Below, piece by piece: positions 50,181-64,000 of a stretch of 64,000 nt of DNA; position 1 is the stretch's first letter; each line of letters begins with the position of its first letter. The DNA is taken from assembly GCA_963693365.1 (NCBI GenBank), contig CAVNZM010000001.1:18290001-18354000 (forward strand), read 5' to 3'. The notes under the pieces were generated by a model. The model worked only from the letters and a program-made list of their open reading frames with translations. It had not been told where the DNA came from and did no database searches. Source of the DNA: Amoebidium appalachense. Taxonomy: Eukaryota > Ichthyosporea. The position numbers were made by a program, and so were the translations under genes.

Positions 50181-50623
50181 CTCATATGGCGACACTACCC
50201 TTTCTCAAAGCGACCCTGTTTCTCTGGCGTGAATACGTGCCATGCCAGCACGGGATCTCAGTGCATGTAGTATTCGTGGCATATGTAGCAGCCGAATCGA
50301 CGTATTGCATCATACTGCATGTATCATGTGATTTTCATCCATCAACATGATTTGCGAATAGGGTGCCACGGTGCAAGGCTAGCAGTGTGTATCATACACG
50401 CACACACATACATTCACAAGGCGCACCTGCGGGGTCTAGATTTTGGGTGCGGTGGAGGATTGGGTGGGTGGAAGTCGGTGATGCCGGCGGTTGTGTTTAT
50501 GTGCATGTATGTGTGTGTGCTTGTGTGTGTGTGCTTGTGCGCGTGGTGGTGGTGGCGGTAGGTGGGTGGGTCGGTGGGTCAGTGGGTGGGGTGGTGTGTG
50601 TGTGTGTGTGTGTGTGTATGTTT

Positions 50624-50654
<31 letters not shown>

Positions 50655-51953
50655 GGGGGGGGGGGGAAGAGGTAACTTGCGCTCACGAGATAACCGTTGT
50701 TACAGTGGTAATTGTCCGGGACACATAAGATTTATGCATGCAAATGGTTTCTTTGGCAAGGCTGTTATGTGATTAATTGGCATCACTGCTTTCGTACGCT
50801 ACCTGCAATATGAGATATGAATGTACTGTATGTGGGAAAAACTGTTGAAATATTCTCTCAAAGCATGAACAAACGAGATATATACCACAGATATCTCAGA
50901 AATAAGATCCAGCAAACAATAAACACTATCTGGACACTAGAAATTGCTCTTTACATTTACGTCCGCAGCAGGCCCTTTGAAATGTTGGCGGAATCATCGG
51001 ACCCGCTAGTACAGGGGCTTTGTCCCAATAACTCGAAGAAAAGACCCCCCCCCCCCCCCCCCCCCTCCCCCATCCCAACTTTAGGGAAAAGGGGGAAAAA
51101 AAAAAAACAGAGAGAGAGAGAAAAGAAACAAGGAAAAAGGAAAAGAAAGAAAAGAAAAAGGAAAGAAAGGGCCAGCCTTTGAAGGGCTGGATTTAGATAT
51201 GCCATAACTTCGTATATCTGGTCCGTCGAATATCTCCCGACCCAACCATGACTTTGATTGATGTTTCTATTTTTAGCACACCGACAAAGTGAAAGCCGCT
51301 GTGTGCATGCACCCGTCACCCAGTTGGCAGTTTTACAGCGTACCGTACGGCTTTCGTTGTGTTGTGTTGGCAAGCAAGTCGACTATTTGTGGTGTACACC
51401 TTTCAGTTAATCTGGCTAATGCTTGGCATTCTTGTGGGAAGACTGTAGTGTCAAGTTAGCGGCTGCTTGACTGCAATACAGGGGCTACAGTAAACACTAA
51501 CACATGCTTGTGTGGCACACGTCATACTCTGGTTTCGCAACACTAATCCCAAGACATCATCCGGAGGCTCAGTGGGTCCAGTGGGCGCATGTGCCCATGT
51601 AAGTTTCATAATACACGTATTTGCGAAGTTTCTTGGTTCAGTTGTGCCTTATGGGAGCGAGGGGCACGGGGGTTATGGTGTGGGGCTGTTGAAGTGGGCG
51701 TAAAGTTGGGCTGTGTGAGTGAGGGAGTGCGTGTGTTGTTTTTTCGTCTCCCTTTTTTTTTGGGTCCAAGTAAAGGAGGCCAGGGACCCGTCAAGAAGTC
51801 AAATTCATCCAAGTTCAGGGGTTTGGAAAAGTTTGCACACCTGTGGTGTGCGTGCGGGTAGAGGAAGCGAAGCGTTAGGTGGTTGCAAACTAGCAAACCA
51901 TGAAAGTCATCTTGAGGCTCGCTCGGTGGTAGCTTCTCACGCACACCCGCCCT
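50181..51953. other. Intergenic, no confirmed gene
   Basis: Holds GT and G runs (50595-50666), a C block (51043-51070) and A-rich sequence (51090-51165). A plus frame at 51278-51460 follows a TTTTTAG acceptor (HTDKVKAAVCMHPSPSWQFY...) but has no partner. A 13-base match to one arm of a loxP site at 51204-51216 has no second arm. Confidence 0.4.
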
Positions 51954-51959
51954 TATAAA
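51954..51959 (+). promoter_or_regulatory. TATA box, candidate promoter of the KDM4-like gene
   Basis: TATAAA in CCTTATAAAACG, 487 bases upstream of the start codon. An acceptor-like TTTTTAG at 52306-52312 suggests an intron in the 5' UTR. Confidence 0.4.
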
Positions 51960-52445
51960 ACGTAGCGTTGCTCGCCATTGACGGTACAGCAGTCACAGCC
52001 AAAGAAATCTAAATGTAACCACGAAGCAACTCTTTTCTACACCTGTCTGTTGGTTTCCCGGCAAACGTTCTTAGGTAGCCTAGTGTCGGGCAACAGTGAA
52101 CATGTAAGCTCCCGGTGGTAGCGTCGGTTCCGCCGGGGCCCTGCACACAATCTTCGGACACAAGCAGCTCGCTTCTGCAGCGAGCTGCTTTCTATTCGTG
52201 CGGAAAAGCTTGAAAACGCAACGAAACTGTACCCATGTTTTGCTGCCTTCTAGTTCTACCTGACCCCTAGGAGGATAACGGACTTCTGACATTCCCTTTT
52301 TATCTTTTTAGGGCATCACGAACCCTGTCTCACGAACCTATCCATCCACACAGAGCACCAACCCTCACGGGCAACGTCATAAACGGTCTTCTTTTGAACC
52401 CCACACAAAGTTGTGGGCGACTTCCCCCCCACCCCGTCTGTGACC

Positions 52446-63803
<11,358 letters not shown>

Positions 63804-63922
63804 GTATGTGTGTGTGCATGTGTGTGTGTGTCTGTGACCACGCACTTTGAGTTTGCGTCTGTGTCCGTGCGTGTGCTTGTGTGGGTATGGGTGTATGCGG
63901 GTGTGTGTGTCTGTGTCTGTGT

Positions 63923-63968
<46 letters not shown>

Positions 63969-64000
63969 TTTTGCATGTTGATTGGAGGGTGGGTGGTGGT
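63804..64000. other. Start of intron 10 of the KDM4-like gene
   Basis: Begins GTATGTGTGTGTGCATG and remains GT-rich to 63966. The next exon lies outside the window. Confidence 0.7.

Noticed and set aside
51204-51216. Exact 13-base match to one arm of a loxP recombination site
   Set aside because: No spacer or second inverted arm follows, so it cannot be a working site; most likely chance.
50600-52445. Upstream JmjN/JmjC exons for the KDM4-like gene
   Set aside because: I read all frames for the HxD...H iron-binding pattern and JmjN landmarks and found none; an in-frame stop precedes the ATG.

Overview
This is a gene-sparse, intron-rich stretch of a eukaryotic nuclear genome, saturated with simple sequence: (CA/GT)n, (GA/CT)n and very long G or C homopolymers. 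Introns have GT-AG ends. The gene set suggests a holozoan: a syntenin-type double-PDZ protein, a thrombospondin-repeat receptor, ANP32, an AP-3 sigma subunit and a KDM4-type PHD/ePHD/double-Tudor protein. A unicellular holozoan (for example an ichthyosporean) is my inference; nothing here fixes the species. Most long open frames in the window are artefacts of repeats (poly His/Thr, Cys/Val, Pro, Gly, Arg/Glu) and are not annotated.

Layout. 779-3362 (minus): the start of an RRM protein with possible kinship to RNA-dependent RNA polymerase N-termini. 6554-9713 (minus): a complete four-exon secreted S28 serine peptidase behind a TATA box. 11.2-13.1 kb: large CT and CA arrays, then an AT-rich island carrying a mitochondrial-looking reading frame in which TGA must be read as Trp. 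13.3-18.1 kb (minus): an apparently intact two-ORF LINE, abutted by a 580-bp terminal-inverted-repeat element (18080-18659). 18.9-24.8 kb: a tiny membrane-peptide ORF, an orphan exon, and the 3' half of a TSP1/beta-trefoil single-pass receptor (minus). 25-33 kb: mostly repeats, including a 41-bp minisatellite, plus two weak candidate exons. 33.4-34.5 kb: a 5'-truncated, decayed LINE copy. 35039-35884: an uninterrupted syntenin-like gene. 39074-44313 (minus): a complete seven-exon ANP32 gene, divergent from a complete six-exon AP-3 sigma gene at 45609-50180; the interval between them holds two perfect CRE sites, an E2F-like site and a 364-bp foldback element. 52446 to beyond the right end: a KDM4-like chromatin reader, ten exons visible, with no JmjN/JmjC domain found.

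The genes do not form a pathway; they are ordinary single eukaryotic genes. The most unusual feature is how repeats relate to introns. Many 3' splice sites are the end of a CA-rich run (...CACACAG|) and several 5' splice sites are the start of a GT run (|GTGTGT...). A dispersed repeat family ending in a C homopolymer occurs at least six times, including two 359-bp copies about 99% identical in adjacent introns of one gene. Exon boundaries below were derived by eye from reading frame, splice consensus and phase agreement; where every phase joins and the total is divisible by three, I treat the model as strong.
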